Shown here: in pieces, positions 36,953 to 45,666 of the stretch
How the letters are laid out: every line of letters starts with the position of its first letter
How positions within the stretch are numbered: the first letter of the stretch is position 1
The notes under the pieces: model-generated
Told to the model about the DNA's origin: nothing
Seen by the model: the letters and a program-made list of their open reading frames with translations, nothing else
The model's database searches: none
From: Cellulomonas sp. JZ18
GTDB lineage: Bacteria; Actinomycetota; Actinomycetes; Actinomycetales; Cellulomonadaceae
Assembly (NCBI RefSeq): GCF_009720485.1
Contig: NZ_CP045245.1
Location: 3,472,001 to 3,536,000 of the forward strand
DNA: 64,000 nt
Direction of reading: 5' to 3'
Position numbers and translations under genes: made by a program

Positions 36953-39900
36953 ATGCCACGTCGTGCACTCGCCGGCATCGCCGCCGCGTCCGTCGCCCTC
37001 ACCACCGCGCTGCTCGCGCCACCCGCGAGCGCCGCCCCACCACCGGACGAGCTGTCCGGCCTGCTCGTCAGCGACCCCGCCGTCGCGGTCCCGGCCTCCG
37101 GCTCCGACACCGAGGACGGCGTCGGCTCCGCCCTCGCCCAGGCGGAGGGCACCGTGACCGCCTTCGTCGAGCTCGACACGCCCGCGGGCGTCGAGGTCGC
37201 CGAGGAGGGCGGCGCCCCCGCTGACGTCGTCGCCGCCGCCGAGGTCACCGAGGCGAAGGCCGCCGAGGTCGTCCCCGCCGACGCCGCCGACGGGGCGCGC
37301 ACGCTCGCCGCCGAGCCGACGCGCATCGCGACCCTCACCAACCTGGTCTCCGGCGCGCTCGTCGTCGGCGACGCGGCGCAGCTGCGCACGCTGGCCGACC
37401 GCGACGACGTCGTCTCGGTCCGCCTCGTCGCGGAGCGCCGGCTCGACAACGCCGCGCAGGTCGAGTTCACCCGCGCCCTCGCGACGTGGCAGGACACGGG
37501 CGTGCTCGGCACCGACGTGACCGTCGGCATCGTCGACACCGGCATCGACTACACGCACGCCGACTTCGGCGGTCCCGGCACCGTCGAGGCCTACGAGGCC
37601 GCGTACGGGGAGAACGGCACCGGGCCGATCCCCGAGGGCTCGTACGACCCCGAGAAGTTCCTCGGCGGGATCGACTTCGCCGGCGAGATCTACGACGCGG
37701 ACGGCACCGGGCCGCAGCTCGTGCCCGTCCCGGACGAGAACCCGATCGACGTGCACGGGCACGGCACGCACGTCGCCGGCACGGCCGCCGGCTACGGCAT
37801 CACGCCGGACGGGACGACGTTCCGCGGCGACTACTCGGCGCTCGAGTCGGTCATCGACTGGCCCGTCGGCCCGGGCACCGCACCGGCCGCGAAGCTCTAC
37901 GCGCTGAAGGTGTTCGGCGACGTCGCGGGGTCCACCAACCTCACGCCGCTCGCGTTCGACCACGCGGCCGACCCGAACGGGGACGGCGACTTCTCCGACC
38001 GCCTCGACGTCCTCAACCTCTCGCTCGGCGCCGCCGGCGCCCCCGCGGACGACCCGGAGAGCCTGCAGGTCGCCGAGCTCACCGCGCTCGGCACGGTCGT
38101 GGTGCTGTCCGCCGGGAACGAGGGCGACGTCGAGGACATCGGCGGCTCCCCGGGCAACGGCCCGGCGGGGCTCACCGTCGCCTGGTCCGTCGGCAAGGAC
38201 CTCGCGTTCGACGCCATGGAGGTCACCGAGGCGTCCGACCCGGCGCTCGTCGGCCGCCACGCGGGCCAGAACTCCGTGAGCTACACCGGGGAGGACGTCA
38301 CGGCTCCCGTCGTCCACCTCGGCGACAGGTTCGAGGGCTGCACGGCGTTCACGCCCGAGCAGGCGGCCGCGGTCGCCGGCAAGATCGCCTACCTCTGGTG
38401 GAACGACGACGACGCGACCCGCGGCTGCGGCTCCGGCGCGCGGTTCAACAACGCGGCGGCCGCCGGCGCGGTCGGCGTGCTGCTGCCCACCGAGGAGCGC
38501 ATCTTCCCCGCCGGCATCGCCGGCAACACCGCCATCCCGGGCTTCCAGATGACGGCGGCGACGACCGACGCGCTGCTGCCCGAGATCGAGGCGGGCACGC
38601 TGGTCGCGCACATCGGGCCGTCGCTCGCCCTGTCCACGCGGCAGGACGTCGGCGCCGACACGCTCAGCGAGTCCTCGTCCCGCGGTGCGCACGGCTCGCT
38701 CGGCTGGGCCAAGCCGGACGTCGCGGCACCCGGCCAGCAGATCGTGTCCGCCGGGGTCGGCTCCGGCAACGCGGGCGCCACGAGCAACGGCACCTCGATG
38801 GCCGCGCCGCACGTCGCGGGCATCGCCGCGCTCGTCAAGGAGGCGCGTCCGGGCTGGTCCTCCGCGCAGGTCAAGGCGGGGATCATGAACACCGCGACCC
38901 ACGACGTCACGGTCGAGCCCGGCGGTGACCTGGCCTACGGCCCCGCGCGCGTCGGCTCCGGCCGCGTGGACGCCCTCGCGGCCGTCACGAACGACACGCT
39001 CCTGTACAACGCGGAGCGGCCGCAGCAGACGTCGGTCGCGTTCGGCGTGGTGCAGGTCGGGGCCGAGCCCGTGACGATCCGCAAGGCCGTCACGGTGCAG
39101 AACCTCGGCAGCACCGCCCGCACCTACACGACGGCGGTGACGGAGAGCACCACGTCCGGCGAGGCCTCGATCACCGCGAGCCCCGCGTCCCTGCGCGTGC
39201 CCGCGGGCGGCACGGGGATCGTCACGCTGACGTTCACCGCCGACCCCGCGACGCTCGCCCGCCAGATCGACCCGACGCAGGAGGTCGAGCAGGTCGAGGG
39301 CCTCGCGCGCGAGTTCGTCTCGCAGGTGTCCGGCCGTCTCGTGCTCAGCTCGGGCGACCGGGAGTGGCGCCTGCCCGTGCAGGCGGCACCCCGCCCCACG
39401 ACCGACCTCGAGGCCGCGCCGGTGGAGTTCGCCGACGCCGGCGCCGAGACGGCCGAGCTCGCGATCAGCGGCCGCGACGTCGTGGCCGAGGGCTGGTACG
39501 GACTCGTCACCCCGCTGGTGCACGCGGCCGACAGCCCGCGCCTGGAGGCGCTCCCGGCGGAGGCCGAGACGTCGGCGTCCACGGTGGCGGCCGGTGACAT
39601 CCGGCACGTCGGCTGGGCGTCCACGGCGCCCGCGGTCGCGGCCGCCGGTGGCGACCCGACCGCCGACGGCTACCTCGGGGTGGGCATCGCGACCGACGCC
39701 GACTGGGCGGTGATCGGCCACAGCCTGCGGCCGCGCGTCCTCGTCGACACCGACGGCGACGGCGAGCCCGACGTCGTGAGCATCGTCGCCAAGATCGCCG
39801 ACGCGGACTACACGGTGGTCGAGACGTACGACCTCGAGACCGAGGAGCTGCTCGCCGGTCCGGAGCTGGTCTTCCCGTTCGCGGGCGAGGTCGAGGCCGG

Positions 39901-41095
39901 GGCGTTCGACAACAACGTCATCACCGTCCCGGTGCCGCTCGCGGCGCTGGGCGTCGAGCCGGGCACCCAGCTCGGCGTCTGGGTCCGGACGTACAGCCAG
40001 TACGCGTACCCGGCCGACGGGGTGATCGACGAGGTCGGGCCGTTCACGGTCGACCCGTACGACCCGCCGCTGTGGTTCGAGTCGAACATCGGCGCGGAGT
40101 TCGTCTCGGCGTCCTTCGACGGGGCGACGGTCGACGTGCACCGGGGCCCGGGCGCGGACGACGCGCGGATCCTGGCGCTGCACCACCTCAACGCGCCGGG
40201 CGACCGCGCGCAGCTGGTCGACGTGATGGTGCCCGCACCGATCCCGACGACCACGACGCTCGAGGTCGAGTCCGCGTGGACGGCCGGCGAGGGCACGCTC
40301 TTCGAGATGGAGGTCGACCCGGCCGAGGCCACGGGCACGTTCCGGGTCTACGACGGCGAGACGCTGCTCGGCGAGACGCAGGTCGTCGAGGGCAGCGGCG
40401 TCTGGGGCACCGAGTCGCTCGGCGCCGGGCCGCACCGGTTCCGCGCCGAGTACGTGCCGGACACCCCGCGCTACGCCGGGTCCACCTCGGAGGTCGTCGA
40501 GCGGGAGTTCGCCCCGTCGGCGTCCCGCACGACGCTCGCGCTGTCCGACACGTCGGTCCGCTACGGCTCCCCCGTCACCGCGACCGTCACGGTGACCGGT
40601 CAGAGCTGGGCCCCCGCGGGCACGGTCGAGATCCGCGAGGGCGACGACGTCGTCGCGAGCGGTGAGCTCGTCGTCGAGGGCCTCGTCGGCACCGCGACCG
40701 TCGAGCTGCCGCGCGACCTCGCGGCGGGCCGGCACCGGCTCGTCGCCGTCTTCACGGGGACCGCGGACGTCGCGGCGTCCGAGGGGCGCGCCGAGCTCAA
40801 GGTCACGCGGGCCGCGCCGCGCGTGACCCTCTCGGCCGACACCTGGACGGTGCCGCGGGGCAGCACCCCGACGGTGACCGTCACGGTCGGCGGCAGCCAG
40901 GAGGGTGCGCCGGCCGGTACCGGGGCGGTGCGCGTCCTGCTCGGCCTGCGTCCGCTGGACGTCGTGCCGCTCACCGACGGCACGGCGCAGGTGACGCTGC
41001 CCGCGCTGCGGCACACCAACGTCGTCACCGTGCTGTACGGCGGCGACGAGGGCTACCTGCCGGGTGCCGCCGCGAAGGTGATCCGCGTCGGCTGA
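36953..41095 (+). CDS. Secreted subtilisin-like serine protease (S8) with PA insert and Ig-like repeats
   Basis: A 1380-residue exported protease. A signal peptide (RRALAGIAAASVALTTALL, cleavage near ASA-AP) is followed by an inhibitor-I9-like propeptide (about 60-165). The S8 domain has catalytic Asp195 (VGIVDTGIDYTH), His270 (DVHGHGTHVAGT) and Ser615 (ATSNGTSMAAPHVAG). The large gap before Ser holds a protease-associated (PA) domain (KIAYLWWNDDDATRGCG, AVGVLLPTEERIFP). After a C-terminal Fn3-like region come tandem Ig-like modules of Big_3_5 type (TTTLEVESAWTAGEGTLFEM, RTTLALSDTSVRYGSPVTA, RVTLSADTWTVPRGSTPTV). There is no LPXTG or membrane anchor, so it is released. Likely role: extracellular protein degradation. 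Confidence 0.95.
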   Translation: MPRRALAGIAAASVALTTALLAPPASAAPPPDELSGLLVSDPAVAVPASGSDTEDGVGSALAQAEGTVTAFVELDTPAGVEVAEEGGAPADVVAAAEVTEAKAAEVVPADAADGARTLAAEPTRIATLTNLVSGALVVGDAAQLRTLADRDDVVSVRLVAERRLDNAAQVEFTRALATWQDTGVLGTDVTVGIVDTGIDYTHADFGGPGTVEAYEAAYGENGTGPIPEGSYDPEKFLGGIDFAGEIYDADGTGPQLVPVPDENPIDVHGHGTHVAGTAAGYGITPDGTTFRGDYSALESVIDWPVGPGTAPAAKLYALKVFGDVAGSTNLTPLAFDHAADPNGDGDFSDRLDVLNLSLGAAGAPADDPESLQVAELTALGTVVVLSAGNEGDVEDIGGSPGNGPAGLTVAWSVGKDLAFDAMEVTEASDPALVGRHAGQNSVSYTGEDVTAPVVHLGDRFEGCTAFTPEQAAAVAGKIAYLWWNDDDATRGCGSGARFNNAAAAGAVGVLLPTEERIFPAGIAGNTAIPGFQMTAATTDALLPEIEAGTLVAHIGPSLALSTRQDVGADTLSESSSRGAHGSLGWAKPDVAAPGQQIVSAGVGSGNAGATSNGTSMAAPHVAGIAALVKEARPGWSSAQVKAGIMNTATHDVTVEPGGDLAYGPARVGSGRVDALAAVTNDTLLYNAERPQQTSVAFGVVQVGAEPVTIRKAVTVQNLGSTARTYTTAVTESTTSGEASITASPASLRVPAGGTGIVTLTFTADPATLARQIDPTQEVEQVEGLAREFVSQVSGRLVLSSGDREWRLPVQAAPRPTTDLEAAPVEFADAGAETAELAISGRDVVAEGWYGLVTPLVHAADSPRLEALPAEAETSASTVAAGDIRHVGWASTAPAVAAAGGDPTADGYLGVGIATDADWAVIGHSLRPRVLVDTDGDGEPDVVSIVAKIADADYTVVETYDLETEELLAGPELVFPFAGEVEAGAFDNNVITVPVPLAALGVEPGTQLGVWVRTYSQYAYPADGVIDEVGPFTVDPYDPPLWFESNIGAEFVSASFDGATVDVHRGPGADDARILALHHLNAPGDRAQLVDVMVPAPIPTTTTLEVESAWTAGEGTLFEMEVDPAEATGTFRVYDGETLLGETQVVEGSGVWGTESLGAGPHRFRAEYVPDTPRYAGSTSEVVEREFAPSASRTTLALSDTSVRYGSPVTATVTVTGQSWAPAGTVEIREGDDVVASGELVVEGLVGTATVELPRDLAAGRHRLVAVFTGTADVAASEGRAELKVTRAAPRVTLSADTWTVPRGSTPTVTVTVGGSQEGAPAGTGAVRVLLGLRPLDVVPLTDGTAQVTLPALRHTNVVTVLYGGDEGYLPGAAAKVIRVG

Positions 41096-41109
41096 GCCGT
41101 CACCGCACC

Positions 41110-41164
41110 CACCGGGGGCCGGTGCCGCCACGGACGTCCGTCCGGGCGACACCGGCCCCCGGTG
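41110..41164 (+). terminator. 15-bp stem-loop after the subtilase gene
   Basis: Perfect 15-bp arms CACCGGGGGCCGGTG and CACCGGCCCCCGGTG surround a 25-base loop that contains its own CGGACGTCCG palindrome. It begins 14 bases after the subtilase stop and precedes the DUF3806 gene. There is no T tract. A terminator for the long secreted-protease transcript is the simplest reading. Confidence 0.8.
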
Positions 41165-41201
41165 CGTCAAGAGACCTGGTGAGCGGGCCGATGCACCTCC
41201 C

Positions 41202-42047
41202 ATGGGCCTCTTCGACCGACGGACGCCGCCGCAGGGATCCGTGCTGCCGACGCCGCACGCGCCGGCCGACGCACCCCTTCCCGTCGAGGAGCCCGGACCG
41301 GACGGCGCGGCGGCGACCGCGGACGCGCCCGGGGCGGACGCCGACGCCCCCGCTCTCGACGCCCCCGCTCCCGACGTCCCGGCCGACGTCCCCGCGACCG
41401 ACGAGGACCAGGACGACGAGGACGAGGACGAGCTCGTCCTGACGCCGGTGTGGCCCGCACGTCCCGGCGGTCCGCACGACCCGGCCACACGGGCGGCGCA
41501 GGACGACCTCACCCCGCTCGTGCCGCCGGTGCCCGCGGCGCTCGCCCGGGACGAGCCCGACCACGGCGCCGGGGCGCCGTCCGCCGACGACCCGGCGCAC
41601 GGTGACGACGAGCCGCCCGCGACGGACCTCGGGCACACCGTCGACGAGCTCAACCCCGCGGAGCGGATCTGGCTCGCCCAGCAGCGCACCCTCGTGGCCG
41701 ACCTGTGCGACGACCCCGCCGACCCCGCGGCGGTGGCCGCGCTGTTCGACCGGGTGCGGACGCAGTGGGCGCAGGCCGAGGAGCGTCCGGACCACCGGCC
41801 CCTCGCGGACGCGTTCGGCGTCGCGCTCGGCGACCTCGTCGTCGCCCGCGCCCCGGCGCTGCGCTGGGCCGCCGTCAGCGACCGGTTCGGCACCGAGATC
41901 GTGCTCGCGCACGACGAGCCCGAGGTCCTCGTCTACCCGCTCGCGTCGGTCGCCCAGTACTGGGAGGACGCCCGCCCCGGCTGGTTCACCGACCAGGTGG
42001 AGCGGCTCGTGCAGACCGTCCGGACCGCGCTGCCGGCCACGGGCTGA
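41202..42047 (+). CDS. DUF3806 domain protein with acidic N-terminus
   Basis: A 281-residue cytoplasmic protein. Residues 1-140 are Asp/Pro/Ala-rich and disordered. The C-terminal 135 residues form a DUF3806 domain (ERIWLAQQRTLVADLCDD, FGVALGDLVVARAPALRWAA, VSDRFGTEIVLAHDEPEVLV, YPLASVAQYWEDARPGWF). The ATG (MGLFDRRTPPQG) is the natural start; ribosome-site complementarity is weak. A second, more divergent DUF3806-like domain occurs in the 466-residue protein at 54183-55583. Function in the family is unknown. Confidence 0.78.
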   Translation: MGLFDRRTPPQGSVLPTPHAPADAPLPVEEPGPDGAAATADAPGADADAPALDAPAPDVPADVPATDEDQDDEDEDELVLTPVWPARPGGPHDPATRAAQDDLTPLVPPVPAALARDEPDHGAGAPSADDPAHGDDEPPATDLGHTVDELNPAERIWLAQQRTLVADLCDDPADPAAVAALFDRVRTQWAQAEERPDHRPLADAFGVALGDLVVARAPALRWAAVSDRFGTEIVLAHDEPEVLVYPLASVAQYWEDARPGWFTDQVERLVQTVRTALPATG

Positions 42048-42052
42048 CCTCG

Positions 42053-42095
42053 CCCCCGCGGACGCACGCTCGGCGCCGCCCCGCGCGTCCGGGGG
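42053..42095. terminator. Stem-loop between convergent DUF3806 and exonuclease genes
   Basis: CCCCC-gc-GGACGC pairs with GCGTCC-GGGGG (6 + 5 bp with a two-base bulge) in the 76 bases between the two convergent stops. A bidirectional terminator is likely. Confidence 0.6.
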
Positions 42096-42123
42096 CCGTC
42101 CGTACCCGCGTCGCTGCAGGCCG

Positions 42124-43077
42124 TCAGCGCGCCGCCGCGAGCGCGTCCACGACGCGCCGCACGCTCGACGCCAGGCCCCACCGCTGCGCGAGCTCCACGA
42201 GCCGGTCCGGGTCGGCCGGCGTCGCCGGCAGGCGGTCGTCGACGTCGGCGACCGGGGCGTCGGCGGCGACGCGCACGACCCGCGGCGCGGCCGCCAGGTA
42301 GTCCGCCGCCTCGGTGAGGCGGCGCCGCTGCGCGGCCGTGAGCCCGGGGTCACCGGCGTCGCGGGCCGCGAGGACGGCCTCGAGCGTGCCGTAGCGGTGC
42401 AGGAGTGCGGCCGCCGTCTTCTCCCCGATGCCCGCGACGCCCGGCAGGCCGTCGCTGGCGTCGCCGCGCAGGGTCGCCATGTCGGCGTACGCACGGCCCG
42501 TCGCCACGCCGTACCGGTCGTGCAGCTGCGCCTGGTCGACGACGAGCAGGTCCTTGATGCCCTTCACGGTGTACAGCACGCGGACGGGCACCTCGTCGTC
42601 GACGAGCTGGAACAGGTCGCGGTCACCCGTGACCACGTCGACGGCGTCGCGCGAGCCCGACGGCCGGGCCGTCTCGCGCGCCACCAGGGTGCCGATGACG
42701 TCGTCCGCCTCGAAGCCGGGCGCGCCGAGCCGGGGGACGCCGAGCGCCGCGAGCACGTCGACGATCACCGGCACCTGCGGCGACAGCGTGTCGGGCACCT
42801 CCTCGACACCCGTCGTGCCCGGCACGTCCTGCGCGACCCGGTGCGCCTTGTACGACGGGATGGCCTCGACGCGGAACGCGGGACGCCAGTCGTCGTCCCA
42901 GCACGCGACGAGCCGGGTCGGACGCCGGTCCGTGACCAGGCGCGCGACCATGTCGAGCAGCCCGCGCACCGCGTTGACCGGCGTGCCGTCGGGCGCCTTC
43001 ACCGAGTCGGGCACGCCGAAGTACGCACGGAAGTACAGCGACGCGGTGTCGAGGAGCAGCAGTCGTCCGGCGGGCAT
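42124..43077 (-). CDS. 5'-3' exonuclease (Pol I N-terminal / flap nuclease family)
   Basis: A 317-residue stand-alone 5'-3' exonuclease. Conserved acidic clusters are LLLLDTASLYFRAYFG, VACWDDDWRPAFRVEAIPSYKAHR, FEADDVIGTLVAR and VVTGDRDLFQLVDD. The helix-hairpin-helix LRGDASDGLPGVAGIGEKTAAALL follows, which holds duplex DNA. Separate proteins of this type occur in many actinobacteria besides the polymerase I fusion and act in RNA-primer removal or repair. The ATG giving MPAGRLLLLDT was preferred; an ATG six codons earlier is possible. Gene order gives no further clue. Confidence 0.92.
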   Translation of the reverse strand: MPAGRLLLLDTASLYFRAYFGVPDSVKAPDGTPVNAVRGLLDMVARLVTDRRPTRLVACWDDDWRPAFRVEAIPSYKAHRVAQDVPGTTGVEEVPDTLSPQVPVIVDVLAALGVPRLGAPGFEADDVIGTLVARETARPSGSRDAVDVVTGDRDLFQLVDDEVPVRVLYTVKGIKDLLVVDQAQLHDRYGVATGRAYADMATLRGDASDGLPGVAGIGEKTAAALLHRYGTLEAVLAARDAGDPGLTAAQRRRLTEAADYLAAAPRVVRVAADAPVADVDDRLPATPADPDRLVELAQRWGLASSVRRVVDALAAAR

Positions 43078-43239
43078 GGGGCGAACGCTACCCATGCCCA
43101 CCGACGGCGGCGGCCGCACGCCGGCGGGCGCGCGAGCGGGCCGGCCGGCGCCCCTCCGACGCCGACCGGCCCGGGCCGGACGCGGGCCCTCCCCCGCGCC
43201 CGGCGGCCGCCGCGGCTCACGGCGGCGGGTCGTACCCGG

Positions 43240-44813
43240 TCAGCCGACCGGGCTCAGGTCCAGCTGCTCCTCGGTGACGGCGACGACGCTCCACGTCTGG
43301 TCGTCGGCGTCCCTGAGCTCCCAGGCCGGGACGAGCACCGTCGCGCCGTCGGGCGCCGTCAGGAGGGTGACGCCGAGGCGGGCGTCGACGAGCGTGACGC
43401 GCTGCACCGGCCAGGCGATGGGCGAGCCCGGGGCCGGGACCGGCGGCACCGTCGGCTCGGTGCGGTCGGGCTCGACGGGCATGATGCCGACGGCGCTCTC
43501 GGCGGCGAGGTCCTCGGCGGCGTCGGCCGCGCGCGCGAGGGGCATCACGCCGCCGAAGGAGGCACCGAAGCGCGGGTCGTTGAGCCGGTCCACCGCCTGC
43601 GCGGCGCTGATGACGTCGTACGTGCCGAGCTCGACGAGCGCCGCGAGCGGGCCCGACGCCGACTGCACGCCGTCGCCGACCAGGCCCACGGACCAGGCGA
43701 CGCCGCTCTGCGTGCCGTCGACGACCTGCGCGGCCTGCACCTGCACGAGGCCGGGCAGCCCGGAGTCGTCCAGGACCGAGAACTCGTACCCGGAGGCGTC
43801 CACGCCGAGCCGCTCGACGAGGTCCCGCGCGGCGGCGACGGCCGCGTCACCCGTCGGCGTCGACCCGGCGTCGCACACGCTGGGGTCCGCCGGCTCCGGT
43901 GCCGCTGGTGCGGGCACCGACGGGGCGAAGCCGGGGTCGACGGCGGCGGGCTCGGGCACGGCCTGGCTCCCGGCGCCGTCCGACCGGCCGCCGTCCGACG
44001 TCGCACCGTCCGGGAACGTGCCGCACGCCGACGGGTCCCGCGTCGGGTCGTGGAACCAGACGTTGCCCAGGCCGTCCCCGGACAGCGTCACGGTCGGCCC
44101 CGTGCCGTCGTTCGGCCCGACGACCCACTGCCCCCACTCCGCGCGCGGCTCACCCGTCACGCCCAGCGCCTCCGCGACGCGGCGCGCCGCGTCGGCGGTC
44201 GCCACGGACGTCGCGTCGAACGCCCACGCCCGCGCCTCGCCCGCCTCGGTCGGCAGCCCCTCGCCCGTGAACGTGGTCCGCATGCCGAACCCGGGCGCGA
44301 TCATGCTGCGCGCGTCCGCCGCGGCCGTCGCGGCGGCCGCCCCCTCCGCGAGCCGCTCCGCCTGCTGCTGCACCGCGATCGGCGGCGCCGCCGGGTCGCC
44401 CGCGGCCGTCGCACCCGCCGCGTAGCCCCCACCCGCGAGCACCAGCGCGCCGGCGCCGACCGCGGCGACCTGCAGCCAGCGGGCGGGGCGGCGCCGGGCG
44501 CGTGCCGCCGCGAGCTCGTCCGGGACGGCGACGTCCCCGCCCGTGTGCGCGGCGAGCGGGACGCCCGTCGCGTCCGCCAGGCGCGCCGTCAGCCGCGGCA
44601 GGTCCGGCGTCGCGTCCGCCGCGGGGTCGGCGGCGCGGACCCGCGCGACCGCGGCGTCCTCGGCCGCGGGGTCGAGGACGTCGACGTCCGCGCCCGCGGG
44701 GCGGACGGGTCGGCCGCACCGGTCGGCGCGCCGCGCCGCGGCTCGTCGGCGCGCGGCTCGTGGGGGCGCGGCTCGTCGGGGTGCGGCTCGTGGGGCTCGC
44801 GGGGCTCGTCCAT
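43240..44813 (-). CDS. Single-pass membrane protein next to ECF sigma factor (candidate anti-sigma), one-base frame break
   Basis: About 524 residues after restoring one base at the G4 run 44698-44701. The ATG, with a strong GAGGAGGACACC site, begins MDEPREPHEPHPDEPRPHEP, a Pro-Glu-His repeat. It is followed by a cytoplasmic segment with DPAAEDAAVARVRAADP and one transmembrane helix (WLQVAAVGAGALVLAGGGYA, near residue 120). The large extracytoplasmic part shows repeated AWSVGLVGDG / WVVGPNDGTG-type strands and a C-terminal VTLLTAPDGATVLVPAWEL. Gene order (sigma then this) and topology fit a regulator that holds the sigma factor at the membrane. No ZAS zinc motif is visible, so the anti-sigma role is inference. 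Confidence 0.65.
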
Positions 44814-44949
44814 GGTGTCCTCCTCGGGACGCTGCGGCGTCACGGCCGACCGGCCGGCGGTGCGCCCTCCTGACCCTTCTGTGTCGTCGCCGGCGCCCGT
44901 CTTGCAGCCGGTGCCGGCGCACGGCGTCCCGCCCGGGGGCGGCGGCCCG

Positions 44950-45537
44950 TCAGGCGTCGACCGCGGCGAACGCGGCGCGCAGCCGCGAGCGGGCGCGTGA
45001 CAGGGCGGCGTCGGCGCCGCCCCGGCCGGTGCCGAGCACCGTCGCGAGCGCCTCGCCCGTCAGGCCCTCCCAGGCGTGCAGGAGCAGGACCTCCCGGTCC
45101 CGCGCCGACAGTCCCGCGAGCACGGTGCGCACGGTGTCGTCCCGGACCGCGAGCAGGGCCGGGTCGTCCCCGTCGGGGGTGTCGGGGACCTCCGCGACCG
45201 GTACGGGGCGACCCTTGCGCCGGTGGTTCGCCACGACGAACGCGGCCGTCCGGTACAGCCACGGCAGCTCGGCGCCGTCCGGCACGTCGTCCCGCCGGCG
45301 CCACGCGACCGTCAGGACGTCCGCGGTCAGGTCCTCCGCCTCGCCGGCGCCGGCACGCCGCGCGACGTACCGGTGGACGGCCGTCGCGTGCTCGCGGACG
45401 AGCGCGTCGTACCAGGCCGCGTCGTGCGCCGGAGCGGGGACTCCGGCGGTGGGCCCGGTGCCGGGGGCGGCGTCGGGGCCGGCGTCCGGGCCCGGCCCGT
45501 CGGCGACGACGTCGAGGTGCGGAGGGTGCGACGGCAC
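44950..45537 (-). CDS. ECF RNA polymerase sigma factor (sigma-70 family)
   Basis: A 195-residue extracytoplasmic-function sigma factor. Region 2 (AWYDALVREHATAVHRYVAR, AEDLTADVLTVAWRRRDDVP) binds core polymerase and the -10 element. Region 4 (LSARDREVLLLHAWEGLTGE, ALATVLGTGRGGADAALSRA) is a helix-turn-helix for the -35. The first 40 residues are a Pro/Gly/Ala leader. The GTG start follows GGGAGCCGCA. The membrane protein encoded 136 bases downstream is the likely partner. The signal sensed is unknown. Confidence 0.92.
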   Translation of the reverse strand: MPSHPPHLDVVADGPGPDAGPDAAPGTGPTAGVPAPAHDAAWYDALVREHATAVHRYVARRAGAGEAEDLTADVLTVAWRRRDDVPDGAELPWLYRTAAFVVANHRRKGRPVPVAEVPDTPDGDDPALLAVRDDTVRTVLAGLSARDREVLLLHAWEGLTGEALATVLGTGRGGADAALSRARSRLRAAFAAVDA

Positions 45538-45666
45538 TGCGGCTCCCGGCGGGTGTGGTCGGCACGGACGGCGGGCGGCACGCGTGCGCGCGACGCCCTC
45601 ACCCCCTGGTGTCGCACGGCCCGTCGATCTTGCACGGTCCCGGCGACGTCCCGCCGACCGGGTGCG

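Noticed and set aside
36827..41893. A long minus-strand open frame opposite the subtilase gene
   Set aside because: The subtilase has a complete catalytic triad, signal peptide and Ig-like repeats on the other strand. The antisense product is repetitive low-complexity Asp/Arg/Val.
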